From Subdoligranulum sp. CAG:314 (GTDB lineage: Bacteria; Bacillota; Clostridia; Christensenellales; CAG-314): 44,330 bases of DNA. The translations under genes and the position numbers were made by a program. A model generated the notes under the pieces. It had not been told where the DNA came from. It did no database searches and saw only the letters and a program-made list of their open reading frames with translations. Positions 32,842 through 41,150 of the stretch are shown piece by piece. Within the stretch, counting starts at the first letter, position 1. Each line of letters starts with the position of its first letter. The DNA lies in assembly GCA_000437915.1 (NCBI GenBank), contig FR900991.1, positions 26,739-71,068 on the forward strand, written 5' to 3'.

Positions 32842-33006
32842 ACAGGAATGCAAGTTTTAAGACTGCTTTCCTTTACAACAGCCCGCACAGACATTGGTTT
32901 TTTTTCCGGTTTTTTTCATTGTTTGCCGGAGCAAATCCCCCTCCTTAATTTTCCAATGTCTATGTATTACACTTAAAAACCGCCCGAAGGCGGTTTTTAA
33001 GTTTTT
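32842..33006 (+). ncRNA. candidate structured small RNA or leader, family unknown
   Basis: Bounded by a good promoter (32807-32835) and a strong terminator, with no convincing ORF between. Hairpin 1 (32844-32872): AGGAA-t-GCA pairs with TGC-t-TTCCT. Hairpin 2 (32889-32961): AGACATTGG pairs with CCAATGTCT, with an inner TCCGG/CCGGA helix. Hairpin 3 is the terminator: ACTTAAAAACCGCC/GGCGGTTTTTAAGT (32971-32984, 32989-33002) plus T-run. The loop of hairpin 1 holds GTTTTAAG, complementary to CTTAAAA of the terminator arm, so an antiterminator is conceivable. A 6S-like RNA is possible by size and rod shape but I cannot confirm it. It may instead be the leader of the thioesterase gene 40 bases on. 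Confidence 0.55.
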
Positions 33007-33047
33007 ATCCCGATTTATTTCAAGAATCAAGGAGAAGCACGAGCAAA

Positions 33048-33535
33048 ATGAAGGTCACAAAAAAACAATTCAACACGAGAAAATGCTTTATCTGCGGCAT
33101 GGAAAACGAGCGCGGAGTGAAAGCGCCCTTTTACGAAATGGAGGACAAGTCGGTGGTCAGCTACGTGACGTTTGACGAGCTGCACCAAAGTTATCCTGGC
33201 AGAGTGCACGGAGGCATAATTTCAGCCATGCTTGACGAGGTGGCGGGGCGCGCGCTGTGGACGTTGGAGCCGGAGGCGTGGGCGGTCCCGGTTCGTTAAA
33301 CGTCAGGTTTTTCAAGCCCACGCCCTACGGAAAGCAGCTCAAAGCGGTTGGGCGCGTGACTAAAAACACGTCGCGAGGCTATGTCGGCGTGGCGGAGCTT
33401 TTCGACGGAAAAACTTTGCTTGCGAGAAGCGAAGGGACTTATTTCAAGCTGCCTGCCAAAACCATCGCGGACGTTGACGTGGAAAAGGAAACGGACGTAT
33501 ATATAGAGGACGGAGTCGAGGAAATAGACGTTTAA
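33048..33535 (+). pseudogene. PaaI-type hotdog thioesterase with a frameshift
   Basis: Frame 1 reads KCFICGMENERGVKAPFYE, then VHGGIISAMLDEVAGRALW, the hotdog acyl-CoA thioesterase motif with its catalytic HGG...LDE region, and stops at TAA 33297-33299. The rest of the family pattern, LNVRFFKPTPYGKQLKAVGR to YFKLPAK, continues in another frame to 33535. The break is at the C-run 33287-33289: adding one base gives a continuous protein of about 162 residues. The ribosome binding site AAGGAG lies about 14 bases before ATG 33048. Either a recent mutation or a homopolymer error. Confidence 0.85.
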
Positions 33536-33614
33536 ATTTTTCTCGGCGGTTTTATGCGGATTTTGACGAGCGCGAAAAAATTTTGGCGTAAAAAGAGTTT
33601 TGCGGCGTAAAATC

Positions 33615-33643
33615 TTGACAATACTTTGCGGTTGTCGTATAAT
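33615..33643 (+). promoter_or_regulatory. promoter of the manganese riboswitch-CaCA unit
   Basis: TTGACA (33615-33620), 17-bp spacer, TATAAT (33638-33643): full consensus. Transcription would begin just before the aptamer. Confidence 0.88.
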
Positions 33644-33655
33644 GCGTTTCGTTCG

Positions 33656-33767
33656 TGAGGGAGTAGTTGGCGGGCTTTGGCGCCCGCGACAAGTCAACAC
33701 ATCGGCCTAATGGTCTGGCTTGCCTTAAATGATGAGACTCAGGCGCGTTTTGCGCTTGAGTTTTTTT
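33656..33767 (+). ncRNA. yybP-ykoY manganese riboswitch with terminator platform
   Basis: The aptamer is 33656-33741. Its P1 stem is TGAG (33656-33659) with CTCA (33738-33741). Directly inside P1 lie GGAGTAG on the 5' side and GATGAGA on the 3' side, the two conserved strands of the yybP-ykoY family, and the inner arms include GGCGGGC/GCCCGC. The 3' P1 strand is shared with a terminator: ACTCAGGCGC/GCGCTTGAGT (33737-33746, 33752-33761) with seven T. Mn2+ binding that stabilises P1 would prevent the terminator, an ON switch. It lies between a consensus promoter and a CaCA exchanger, a known target class of this riboswitch. Confidence 0.8.
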
Positions 33768-33830
33768 GTGGGGTTAGAATATTCTCTTCCGCGCATAACA
33801 TAAAATATTTTAGCTCGGCGGTGCATCGGT

Positions 33831-34901
33831 ATGAGTATTTGGTGGGTAATAATTCTGTTTTTATTGGGTCTTGCTCTGATTATCAAGGGCGGCGATTTTT
33901 TTGTCGACGCGGCTACGTGGATAGCGGAGGTTTCGGGCGTGCCGAAATTCGTCATAGGCGCGACGGTGGTAAGCGTAGCCACGACCTTGCCCGAGCTTCT
34001 TGTTTCCATTATAGCCACGGCGGAGGGAAATCTTGACATAGCGGTAGGCAACTCCGTCGGCTCGGTTGTCGCAAACATCGGGCTTATTATGGGCATATCA
34101 ATGGTTTGCCTGCCTTCGGTGATGAAACGCAGGGACCTGCTCGGCAAGGGAATATTGCTTGTTGCTAGCATAACCCTGCTATGGATTTTTTCGCTGGGAG
34201 GCAACCTTAATTTTTGGGAAGGAATAATAGTCCTGCTTATTTTCGGACTGTTTATTTTTGAAAATCTCCGCAGCGCCAAAAAGCACGAATTGAAGCCTTT
34301 GCCGACATCGGAGGGCGCGGCGGAGTTTTCTGCGGACGCTCAAAACGTGTTTGCCGAAACAAAGGTCGGCTCCGACGGAGGCGAAGCGTCCTCTGCGGGC
34401 GGAGGCGCGGCGGGCGTCAAGCGCGACAAGCGCACTATAACGATAAATATTCTCAAATTCCTGTTCGGTACGGCTTTCATAGTCGCCGGCGCGCAGCTGC
34501 TTGTAACCTACGGCAGCGAGCTTGCCGTGCGCATGAACGTGCCCGAAAGCATAATCGCGGTCACCATGGTTGCAATCGGCACGTCGCTGCCCGAACTGGT
34601 GACGACAATCACGGCAATCGCAAAAAAGCAGGCGTCGTTGTCGGTAGGCAACATTATTGGCGCAAACATAATAGACCTGACGCTTATTCTGCCCGTCTGT
34701 TCGTTTATCAGCGGCAGAAGCGGGCTTGACATAAACGCGCAGACGGTGTTTCTCGATATGCCCGTATGTCTGGGATTCGTGCTCATTTCCGTCGTGCCGT
34801 CAATGATAACGGGGAAATTCGCGCGCTGGCAGGGGATTACCTTGCTTGCGCTCTATATCGGCTATATTGTTGTTCTGAGTACGGGTGTGCTGGGCTTTTG
34901 A
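33831..34901 (+). CDS. CaCA-family cation exchanger (YrbG-like), likely metal efflux
   Basis: 356-residue membrane protein with two homologous halves of about five helices each. The paired alpha repeats are GATVVSVATTLPELLVS with GNSVGSVVANIG in half 1, and AVTMVAIGTSLPELVTT with GNIIGANIIDLTLIL in half 2; these acidic and polar residues form the cation site. The halves are joined by a charged, Gly/Ala-rich cytosolic loop (about 150-205). Family members swap Ca2+ for Na+ or H+. Control by a manganese riboswitch suggests Mn2+ (or Ca2+ under Mn stress) export. Shine-Dalgarno is weak (GGCGGTG about 7 bases before the ATG). Confidence 0.92.
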   Translation: MSIWWVIILFLLGLALIIKGGDFFVDAATWIAEVSGVPKFVIGATVVSVATTLPELLVSIIATAEGNLDIAVGNSVGSVVANIGLIMGISMVCLPSVMKRRDLLGKGILLVASITLLWIFSLGGNLNFWEGIIVLLIFGLFIFENLRSAKKHELKPLPTSEGAAEFSADAQNVFAETKVGSDGGEASSAGGGAAGVKRDKRTITINILKFLFGTAFIVAGAQLLVTYGSELAVRMNVPESIIAVTMVAIGTSLPELVTTITAIAKKQASLSVGNIIGANIIDLTLILPVCSFISGRSGLDINAQTVFLDMPVCLGFVLISVVPSMITGKFARWQGITLLALYIGYIVVLSTGVLGF

Positions 34902-34916
34902 ACGAATAATTTACCG

Positions 34917-34947
34917 AAAGGCGGGACTCTGTTCCGTCTTTTTTTTG
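34917..34947 (+). terminator. terminator of the CaCA gene
   Basis: A 10-bp stem AAAGGCGGGA/TTCCGTCTTT (34917-34926, 34932-34941; two G-U pairs) is followed by a T-run. Confidence 0.75.
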
Positions 34948-35008
34948 CGCCGTGCGGCAATTTGAACGTCCGAGCGGGGCGGTGCGGCAGGGTATGTGTT
35001 TCAAAAGA

Positions 35009-35037
35009 TTGTTTATTTGCGTCAATTGGGTTATAAT
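35009..35037 (+). promoter_or_regulatory. polA promoter, apparently leaderless
   Basis: TATAAT (35032-35037) with TTGTTT at 17 bp upstream (35009-35014). The ATG at 35044 starts exactly 6 bases after the -10, and the interval GGAAGC is too close to act as a normal ribosome binding site. Confidence 0.55.
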
Positions 35038-35043
35038 GGAAGC

Positions 35044-37563
35044 ATGGACAAACTGATGTTGCTGGACGGAAACAGCATTTTCAACAGGGCTTATTACGCA
35101 CTGCCCGTTTTGAACGACAAGGGCGGCAAAAATATAAACGCCGTATACGGGTTTATGAATATTCTCGTCAAAGCCATGACCGAGCTAAACCCCACCCATA
35201 TCGCGGTGGCGTTTGACAAGCGCGGGCACAACTTCCGCAAGGATATTTATCAGGGATACAAGGCGACGAGACGTCCCATGCCCGACGATATGGCAAGACA
35301 GATGCCCGTCTTGCAGGAGCTTCTTGCCGACATGAAGATAAAAACCGTAGACAGCGCGGGAGTCGAGGCGGACGACATTATCGGCACGCTTACAAAAAGA
35401 TTCGGCGTGCCGACGCTGATTATCACTGGCGACAAGGATATGTTTCAGCTTGTGGACGAAAAGACGACCGTCCTGCTCACAAAGCGCGGCGTCAGCGAGA
35501 CGGAGGCGGTGACTCCCGCGCTGCTGCTTGAAAACTACGGACTCAAAGCGGAGCAGGTTGTGGAGTACAAGGCGCTGCGCGGCGACGCCTCGGACAACAT
35601 CCCCGGCGTGAAAGGAATAGGAGAAAAGGGAGCCGTATCGTTGCTTTTGGAATACGGCACGGTTGATAACATTTACGCGCATATCGACGAAATAAAGGGA
35701 GCGTTGAGAACAAAGCTTGTTGAAGGAAAGCAATCCGCCTACATGTCGCGCGAGCTTGCTACGATAAGGACGGACGCCGATATACCCTGTCGGTTTGAGG
35801 AGTGCGAGCGTCCCAAGGTGTACGGAGCGGAGGTGAAAAAAACCTTCGAGTGGCTGGAATTCAGGAGTCTGCTCAAACGGCTCCCCGTTGTCGGGGATGT
35901 TCGGGAGCAAAAGCTTGAAACGGAGGTAATAAAAATCACCGATACGGAGGAGTTGAGACAGCTTGCCCGAAGGAGCTGCGATGAAGTGGCGGTATTTATA
36001 GACGAAAACATTTACGTCAGCTTCGAGGACGGAAAGGAATATGAAATCCCCATCACGCACAACTTTCTCGACGGAATACGCTATCCCGAAGCGTTGGAGG
36101 CGCTTAAACCGCTGTTCGGAGGGGAAGGCGGCAAAATCGTTTACGACTCCAAAAGCATGAAGCATGCTCTGGACGAATTCGGTATAACCCTGTCAAACGT
36201 CAAATGGGACATAAGCATAATGCAGTATCTTGTGGAGTATCGGGCGTTTAAGGAGCTGAAGGCTCTTGTTGAAAGATACGAGGTCGCGCCGCACGCCTGC
36301 GGGTTGAGGCAGCTTAAAGAAATTCTCGCCGCCCAGATGGAGGAGGCGGGGGTAGTAAGACTTTATCACGAGATAGAGATGCCGCTTGCCGAGGTGCTGT
36401 TTGAAATGGAAAAGACGGGCGTTGCGGCGGACACGGAGGTTTTGAACAGGCTGGGCGCAGAGTACACCGCCGAAATAGAAAGCGTTTCGGAAGAAATTTA
36501 TTCGCTGGCGGGGGAGAGATTCAATATTTCAAGCTCCATGCAGCTTAGCCGTATTCTGTTTGAAAAGCTGGGGCTTCCCACCTACAAAAAGACCAAAAAG
36601 GGCTTTTCCACGGATACGGAGGTTTTGAACAAGCTGATGAATTTGCATCCGCTCGTGCCGCTTGTTTTGAAGTACCGTCAGGTAACCAAGCTGAACAGCA
36701 CTTATATAGAGGGAATTCGTCCTTACGTCAGAGACGGTGTTATACACACGAAATACAATCAGACCTTGACCTCCACGGGCAGACTGTCGTCGAGCGAGCC
36801 GAATTTGCAGAATATCCCCGTGCGCGACGAAGCGGGCAAGGAAATAAGACGTATGTTCGTCCCGCAGCAAGACGTGCTTATCAGCGCGGACTATTCACAA
36901 ATCGAATTGCGGCTGCTTGCCGATTTCTCCCGCGACGCTTCGCTTATCGACGCTTTCAACAGGGGGGAGGATATCCATGCGATAGTCGCGGCGGAAATTT
37001 TCGGTATTCCCAAGGAGCTTGTCACCGCCAATATGCGCCGCAACGCAAAGGTGGTCAATTTCGGCATAATTTACGGCATGAGCGATTTCGGACTGTCGGA
37101 AAGCATAGGCGTGAGCGTAGCAAAGGCGCGCGAATATATAAAAACCTACTACGAGCGTTACCCGACGATAAAAAATTATCTTAACGGCAACGTCGAGCAG
37201 GCGCGAAAGACGGGTTATGTGACTACCATAACGGGACGGCGCAGACAGATTCCCGAAATAAACTCCTCAAATTTTCAGCTGCGCAGCTTCGGCGAAAGAG
37301 CGGCGATGAATATGCCCTTGCAGGGCAGCGCGGCGGACATAATCAAGCTTGCCATGATAAGGGTAAACAATCTGCTTGTTTCGGGGGGCTACAAAAGCAA
37401 GCTCATCATGCAGATACACGACGAGCTTATCGTAGACGCGGCGGCCGACGAGGTCGACGAGGTGGCGGCGCTGCTTAAAAAGGAAATGGAAGCCGTTTAC
37501 GTCTCCGAGGTCAGACTTGACGTAAACGTATCTTTCGGAAAAAATCTTTTCGAGGCAAAGTGA
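35044..37563 (+). CDS. polA: DNA polymerase I
   Basis: Replication and repair polymerase of 839 residues. The 5' nuclease domain (1-290) has LLLDGNS-like MLLDGNSIFNRAYYALP, AFDKRGHNFRKD, VEADDIIGTL and GDKDMFQLV. The 3'-5' exonuclease-like domain (about 300-460) lacks the catalytic Asp-x-Glu (it reads EVAVFIDENIYVSF), so it should not proofread, as in Bacillus PolA. The polymerase domain has motif A SADYSQIELRLLA, motif B RRNAKVVNFGIIYG and motif C IMQIHDELIVDA. ATG 35044 is chosen because it fits the family N terminus (MDKLMLLDGN); a longer frame starts 48 bases earlier. coaE follows with a one-base gap. Confidence 0.96.
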   Translation: MDKLMLLDGNSIFNRAYYALPVLNDKGGKNINAVYGFMNILVKAMTELNPTHIAVAFDKRGHNFRKDIYQGYKATRRPMPDDMARQMPVLQELLADMKIKTVDSAGVEADDIIGTLTKRFGVPTLIITGDKDMFQLVDEKTTVLLTKRGVSETEAVTPALLLENYGLKAEQVVEYKALRGDASDNIPGVKGIGEKGAVSLLLEYGTVDNIYAHIDEIKGALRTKLVEGKQSAYMSRELATIRTDADIPCRFEECERPKVYGAEVKKTFEWLEFRSLLKRLPVVGDVREQKLETEVIKITDTEELRQLARRSCDEVAVFIDENIYVSFEDGKEYEIPITHNFLDGIRYPEALEALKPLFGGEGGKIVYDSKSMKHALDEFGITLSNVKWDISIMQYLVEYRAFKELKALVERYEVAPHACGLRQLKEILAAQMEEAGVVRLYHEIEMPLAEVLFEMEKTGVAADTEVLNRLGAEYTAEIESVSEEIYSLAGERFNISSSMQLSRILFEKLGLPTYKKTKKGFSTDTEVLNKLMNLHPLVPLVLKYRQVTKLNSTYIEGIRPYVRDGVIHTKYNQTLTSTGRLSSSEPNLQNIPVRDEAGKEIRRMFVPQQDVLISADYSQIELRLLADFSRDASLIDAFNRGEDIHAIVAAEIFGIPKELVTANMRRNAKVVNFGIIYGMSDFGLSESIGVSVAKAREYIKTYYERYPTIKNYLNGNVEQARKTGYVTTITGRRRQIPEINSSNFQLRSFGERAAMNMPLQGSAADIIKLAMIRVNNLLVSGGYKSKLIMQIHDELIVDAAADEVDEVAALLKKEMEAVYVSEVRLDVNVSFGKNLFEAK

Positions 37564-37564
37564 C

Positions 37565-38143
37565 GTGAAAAGAAAAGTAATTGCGGTGACGGGCGGCATA
37601 GGCAGCGGCAAAAGCACCGTATGCCGATTGTTGGAGAAAAAGGGCTTTCGGGTGGTGGACTGCGACGCGTTGAGCCGCCGCGTAGCCGAGCAGTCGGAGA
37701 CGCTTGAAGAAATAAAACGCGTTTTCGGAAAACGATTTGTAGCGGACGGCAGTCTCGACAGGCGCGCTCTCGCACGGGAGGTGTTTTCCGACAAAAAAAA
37801 GACGGAAACGCTCAATCGGATTTTTCACAAAAAAATTTTCGCTCTGCTCGAAGAGGAAATAGCGCGGAGCGACGGCGCGGTTTTTGTGGAAATTCAGCTG
37901 CTTACTCCCGACAAGCACGGGCTTTTCGACGGCGTGTGGGTGGTGACGGCAAGCGAGGAAACGCGCGTCAAACGGGCGATGACACGCGACGGCAGAAGCG
38001 AGGAGCAGATAAGGAGCATCATCGAAAGGCAGAGCGCGTTAAACGGCAAACCGCATAGGGACACGAAGACCATCGTCAACGACGGCGACGCCGCCATGCT
38101 GGAAAAAACAGTGGATGAATTGCTCGAAAGTATCGACGCTTGA
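37565..38143 (+). CDS. coaE: dephospho-CoA kinase
   Basis: Phosphorylates dephospho-CoA at the ribose 3'-OH, the last step of CoA synthesis. The 192 residues show the P-loop VTGGIGSGKST, VVDCDALSRRV, VFVEIQLLTPDK and the LID-type ETRVKRAMTRDGRSEEQIRSII. GTG start directly after polA (gap of 1 base), with GAGG inside the polA end, so the two are translationally coupled as in many Firmicutes. Confidence 0.95.
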   Translation: MKRKVIAVTGGIGSGKSTVCRLLEKKGFRVVDCDALSRRVAEQSETLEEIKRVFGKRFVADGSLDRRALAREVFSDKKKTETLNRIFHKKIFALLEEEIARSDGAVFVEIQLLTPDKHGLFDGVWVVTASEETRVKRAMTRDGRSEEQIRSIIERQSALNGKPHRDTKTIVNDGDAAMLEKTVDELLESIDA

Positions 38144-38258
38144 CAGGCAAACTACAATAGTTATAAAAAAGGCGGACATAGAGGGTGTGCTTAGGGTGGA
38201 TTACAGATGCGTCGTCGATTGAAGGGCGCGTACCGTCCGACGGAAAAAAGGCAAAAAT

Positions 38259-38291
38259 AAAAACACAGTTCTTTTTCGGAGCTGTGTTTTT
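38259..38291. terminator. terminator between coaE and mgsA
   Basis: AAAAACACAG/CTGTGTTTTT (38259-38268, 38282-38291), a 10-bp stem with T-runs on both strands, between convergent genes. Confidence 0.8.
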
Positions 38292-38687
38292 TTAATTGTC
38301 CTTTTCCGCTTCGGCTATATCGCCGTCGGACAGCGCCTTTAACATAATCGCCGCACTTGTTTTGTTTGTCGCAAGCGGGATGTTTCTCACGTCGCAAAGA
38401 CGCATGAGAGCGGATACGTCCGGCTCGTGCGGCTGGCTTGTCAGCGGGTCGCGCAGAAAAATAACCAAGTCGAGTTCTCCGTCCGCAATCATGGAGCCGA
38501 TTTGTTGGTCGCCGCCCAAGGGACCGCTTTTCATACGGATAATGTCAAGTCCCGTTTCCGCCATAATCAGAGAGCCTGTCGTGCCCGTCGCAAACAGCTT
38601 GTGTTCTTTTAAAACGTCCTTGTACTTGATTGCAAGCTTGATTATGTCGTCTTTCTTTTTGTCGTGTGCAATGAGAGCTATTTTCAC
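38292..38687 (-). CDS. mgsA: methylglyoxal synthase
   Basis: Converts dihydroxyacetone phosphate to methylglyoxal and phosphate, a bypass that relieves sugar-phosphate stress. The 131 residues hold ALIAHDKKKDDI, ATGTTGSLI, the catalytic and phosphate-binding SGPLGGDQQIGSMI and FLRDPLTSQPHEPDV. I start at GTG 38687 because AAGGAGGTG lies at the proper distance; the longer frame to 38747 overlaps its promoter. A promoter TTGACA-17-TAAACT lies at 38719-38747. Confidence 0.95.
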   Translation of the reverse strand: MKIALIAHDKKKDDIIKLAIKYKDVLKEHKLFATGTTGSLIMAETGLDIIRMKSGPLGGDQQIGSMIADGELDLVIFLRDPLTSQPHEPDVSALMRLCDVRNIPLATNKTSAAIMLKALSDGDIAEAEKDN

Positions 38688-38718
38688 GTCTTTCACCTCC
38701 TTTTTGTTGTTTGATTGA

Positions 38719-38747
38719 AGTTTAGCATATTGCCGAGCGGTTGTCAA
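38719..38747 (-). promoter_or_regulatory. mgsA promoter
   Basis: -35 TTGACA (38742-38747), a 17-bp spacer and -10 TAAACT (38719-38724) on the minus strand. Confidence 0.75.
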
Positions 38748-38807
38748 CAGCGGAAAGCCCGTGTGCTGCGTATTTTACAATATTATTGCAAGCGTCTTTG
38801 CCAACGG

Positions 38808-38836
38808 TTGACTGAGCGCGGGTTTTGGTGTAAAAT
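38808..38836 (+). promoter_or_regulatory. promoter of the two-gene ABC exporter
   Basis: TTGACT (38808-38813), 17-bp spacer, TAAAAT (38831-38836). The ATG is 50 bases further, with a good ribosome binding site. Confidence 0.7.
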
Positions 38837-38886
38837 AAATAAAATAATCGAAATCAAAGGAAACCCGATTTCCGCAAGGGGGTAAA

Positions 38887-39813
38887 ATGGAGCAATATGC
38901 CATACAAACGCAGAGTCTGACGAAGATTTACGGACGCGGTTTCTGCGCACTCAACAATGTTTGCCTAAATATCCGCAAGGGAGATATTTTCGGACTTGTG
39001 GGGCGAAACGGCGCGGGCAAGACGACGCTTATGCGTATTGTGGCGGGGCTTGCTTTGGCAGACAACGGTTACGTGTCCGTAAACGGCGCGACAACCTACG
39101 AGGAAAACGAAAAAGAACGCAGAAAAATGGGCTGCATAGTGGAAGCGCCCGGACTTTACGACGGTCTTACGGCGCAGCAAAACATGGAAGCGCGCGCTCT
39201 GCTCGTCAACGCGGACAAATCCCGCATAAGAGATATTCTTGCGACGGCGGGGCTTGAACACGCGCGGGACAGAAAGGTGAAAAATTTTTCGCTCGGCATG
39301 AAGCAGCGTCTGGCGCTTGCGCTGGCGTTGCTCAACGAGCCGGAAATACTTATGCTTGACGAGCCTGTCAACGGGCTGGACCCCATAGGCATCAATGAAA
39401 TCAGAGAGCTGCTTAAAAAAATCAACGCGGAAAAGGGAACCACTATTGTAGTGTCTTCCCACTATCTCGGCGAGCTGGAAAAGCTTGCAAAAACCTTCGG
39501 CATACTTGAACAGGGCAGGCTGGTGAGCGTTGTGACGGCAGAGCAGCTTGCCGCCTCGGTGTCAAGCTGCGTGCGGATAACGGTAGCCAACAGTCTTGCC
39601 GACACCGTCAAGGCGGTTGAGGCTATCGGACGGGCGGGCTACAAAGTGCTGCGGGTGCAGAACGACATGATTTTCGCGGAGGGCGGTCAGAACGAAATTT
39701 TGGAGTACGGCAGAATTCTGGCGGAGAACGGCGTGGGAATACGCTCGATAGAAAGCCTGAAAGAGGATTTTGAAAGTTATTTTATCAGGCTGATAAAGGG
39801 GGAGGGGAAATGA
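38887..39813 (+). CDS. ABC exporter ATPase, BcrA/CcmA type
   Basis: 308-residue ATPase with Walker A GRNGAGKTT, Q-loop region CIVEAPGLYDGLTA, signature FSLGMKQR, Walker B LMLDEPVNGLDP and the switch histidine SSHYLGELEKL, then a C-terminal 80-residue extension typical of the BcrA group. AAGGGGGT precedes the ATG. It overlaps the next gene by 4 bases (ATGA). Relatives export lantibiotics, bacitracin or other peptides; no peptide, immunity or two-component genes are adjacent, so the substrate is open. Confidence 0.93.
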   Translation: MEQYAIQTQSLTKIYGRGFCALNNVCLNIRKGDIFGLVGRNGAGKTTLMRIVAGLALADNGYVSVNGATTYEENEKERRKMGCIVEAPGLYDGLTAQQNMEARALLVNADKSRIRDILATAGLEHARDRKVKNFSLGMKQRLALALALLNEPEILMLDEPVNGLDPIGINEIRELLKKINAEKGTTIVVSSHYLGELEKLAKTFGILEQGRLVSVVTAEQLAASVSSCVRITVANSLADTVKAVEAIGRAGYKVLRVQNDMIFAEGGQNEILEYGRILAENGVGIRSIESLKEDFESYFIRLIKGEGK

Positions 39814-40592
39814 TAAAAAACGTACTGAAAGAAGATTTTTACAGGCTCAAACGCTCAAAAACTTTGTGGATATGCCTGACTGTCGCGGTAGTCTTTTCCT
39901 TTCTGATAACCGCGTTCTACAATTTTGCCATAGAATTGGCGGGCGAGTACGGAGTTTATGCGGGCGTAGACCTGAACGAATATATGGCGCCTGAATTGAT
40001 GGCGGCGATGGCGTTTTTAAACGCCGAACTGCCGATTTTCTGCATGATTTTTGCGGCGGCGCTTGTGGCGGGCGAGTTTGCGCAGGGAACGCTGCGGCAG
40101 ATTCTGGCTACGGGCGCGGGACGCGTGGGAGTATATTTTTCTAAGTGGTTAAAGGTTTTTGTCGCGTCGGTGTTCCTGTACGTTGCGACGGTCGTCGTGA
40201 GCTATCTTGCGGGATTGATGTACTGGAAGCCCCAAACGGATTATCTCGGGATGATGTTCGGGGACTTCGGTCTCGGACTGCTGGGATTGGCGGGCTATTC
40301 CTCGCTTTATGTCGCGCTCGCCTTTATGTTGAGGTCGGCGGGCGGAGTCATCGGCGTGGGCATAGGTCTCAATGTTCTTGTAAATTTGCTTACGAATCCG
40401 CTGGGCACGAATGAAACCGTAGTAGGCTTTTTTGAAACCGTAAACAAGCTTACGATGTCGGGAGCGTATTCCGCAGCAGTCGGGGAGTCAGGCGTTTCGG
40501 CTGTGCTGTACGCCGTTTTTGTGCCGTTGGTGTACCTCGCTCTGTGCGGAGTCGTAGGTATGCTCAACTTTGTCAAACGCGACGTTAAGTAG
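39810..40592 (+). CDS. ABC-2 type permease, partner of the BcrA-like ATPase
   Basis: 260-residue protein with six predicted helices starting MIKNVLKEDFYRLKRSKTLW, the common N terminus of these permeases. An amphipathic cytosolic start precedes helix 1 (about 18-40). The start overlaps the ATPase stop (ATGA), and GGGGGAGGGG upstream gives a strong ribosome binding site. Together the two proteins form one exporter. Confidence 0.9.
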   Translation: MIKNVLKEDFYRLKRSKTLWICLTVAVVFSFLITAFYNFAIELAGEYGVYAGVDLNEYMAPELMAAMAFLNAELPIFCMIFAAALVAGEFAQGTLRQILATGAGRVGVYFSKWLKVFVASVFLYVATVVVSYLAGLMYWKPQTDYLGMMFGDFGLGLLGLAGYSSLYVALAFMLRSAGGVIGVGIGLNVLVNLLTNPLGTNETVVGFFETVNKLTMSGAYSAAVGESGVSAVLYAVFVPLVYLALCGVVGMLNFVKRDVK

Positions 40593-40642
40593 TCTACAAC
40601 TCGGCAATAAAATTTTTAACTTTTTCGGAGATGTACATTCAG

Positions 40643-41149
40643 ATGAGAAGAACAACAAAAAGACTGCTTGGCATTATGCTTGCGTTTGCGGTGCTTGCAG
40701 CCGCTCTCGTTGCGTTTGCGGGCTGCGCGGGAGACGAGCTTAAAGGCGTCATGACAATAGTGCTTGACAATCAGACCGAGCCTGCGGTGGAAATAACCGT
40801 AGACCTTGCCGAGGGAGAGTTTACGACGAGGCAGCGGCTGCTTGACGTTTTGTTTTGGCTGGGCGAAAAGGATGAGATAGATTTCAACTTTACGGGCGGA
40901 GTTACGGGAGCTTTTTTGAGCGACATATCGAGCAAGGGAGAAAACGCCGTTTCAGTCGCAAGCAACGCCGCAGAAAACAAATGGCTGTATATTTACACCT
41001 CCGTCAAGCAGGACGAGGACGTGTCCGCTTACAAATCGGAGTACGAATACAACGGCGTGAAATATGTGAACTCGGGCGTGGGAGCCTCCCATATGCACTT
41101 GGAGAGCGGCGCGGTAATAATTTTTACTTACATAGTTTACGGCGGTTGA
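40643..41149 (+). CDS. DUF4430-domain lipoprotein
   Basis: 168 residues. The N terminus has a signal peptide with a lipobox VAFAGC, then one DUF4430 domain (MTIVLDNQT, TRQRLLDVLFWLGEKD, VKYVNSGVGASHMHLESGAVIIFTYIVY). DUF4430 resembles the beta domain of intrinsic factor/transcobalamin, and in Firmicutes often precedes an ECF S component. I infer a surface ligand-capture role for the ECF protein one base downstream. The first ATG (40631) abuts GGAG, so the second (40643, 12 bases on) is preferred. Confidence 0.82.
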   Translation: MRRTTKRLLGIMLAFAVLAAALVAFAGCAGDELKGVMTIVLDNQTEPAVEITVDLAEGEFTTRQRLLDVLFWLGEKDEIDFNFTGGVTGAFLSDISSKGENAVSVASNAAENKWLYIYTSVKQDEDVSAYKSEYEYNGVKYVNSGVGASHMHLESGAVIIFTYIVYGG

Positions 41150-41150
41150 G

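Noticed and set aside
32707..32976. 89-codon plus-strand frame across the small RNA unit
   Set aside because: TTG start without ribosome binding site; it crosses the promoter and runs into the terminator of the candidate RNA.
38108..38220. Short frame overlapping the coaE end (ending KKADIEGVLRVDYRCVVD)
   Set aside because: Looks peptide-like but starts inside coaE without a ribosome binding site; too short to support.
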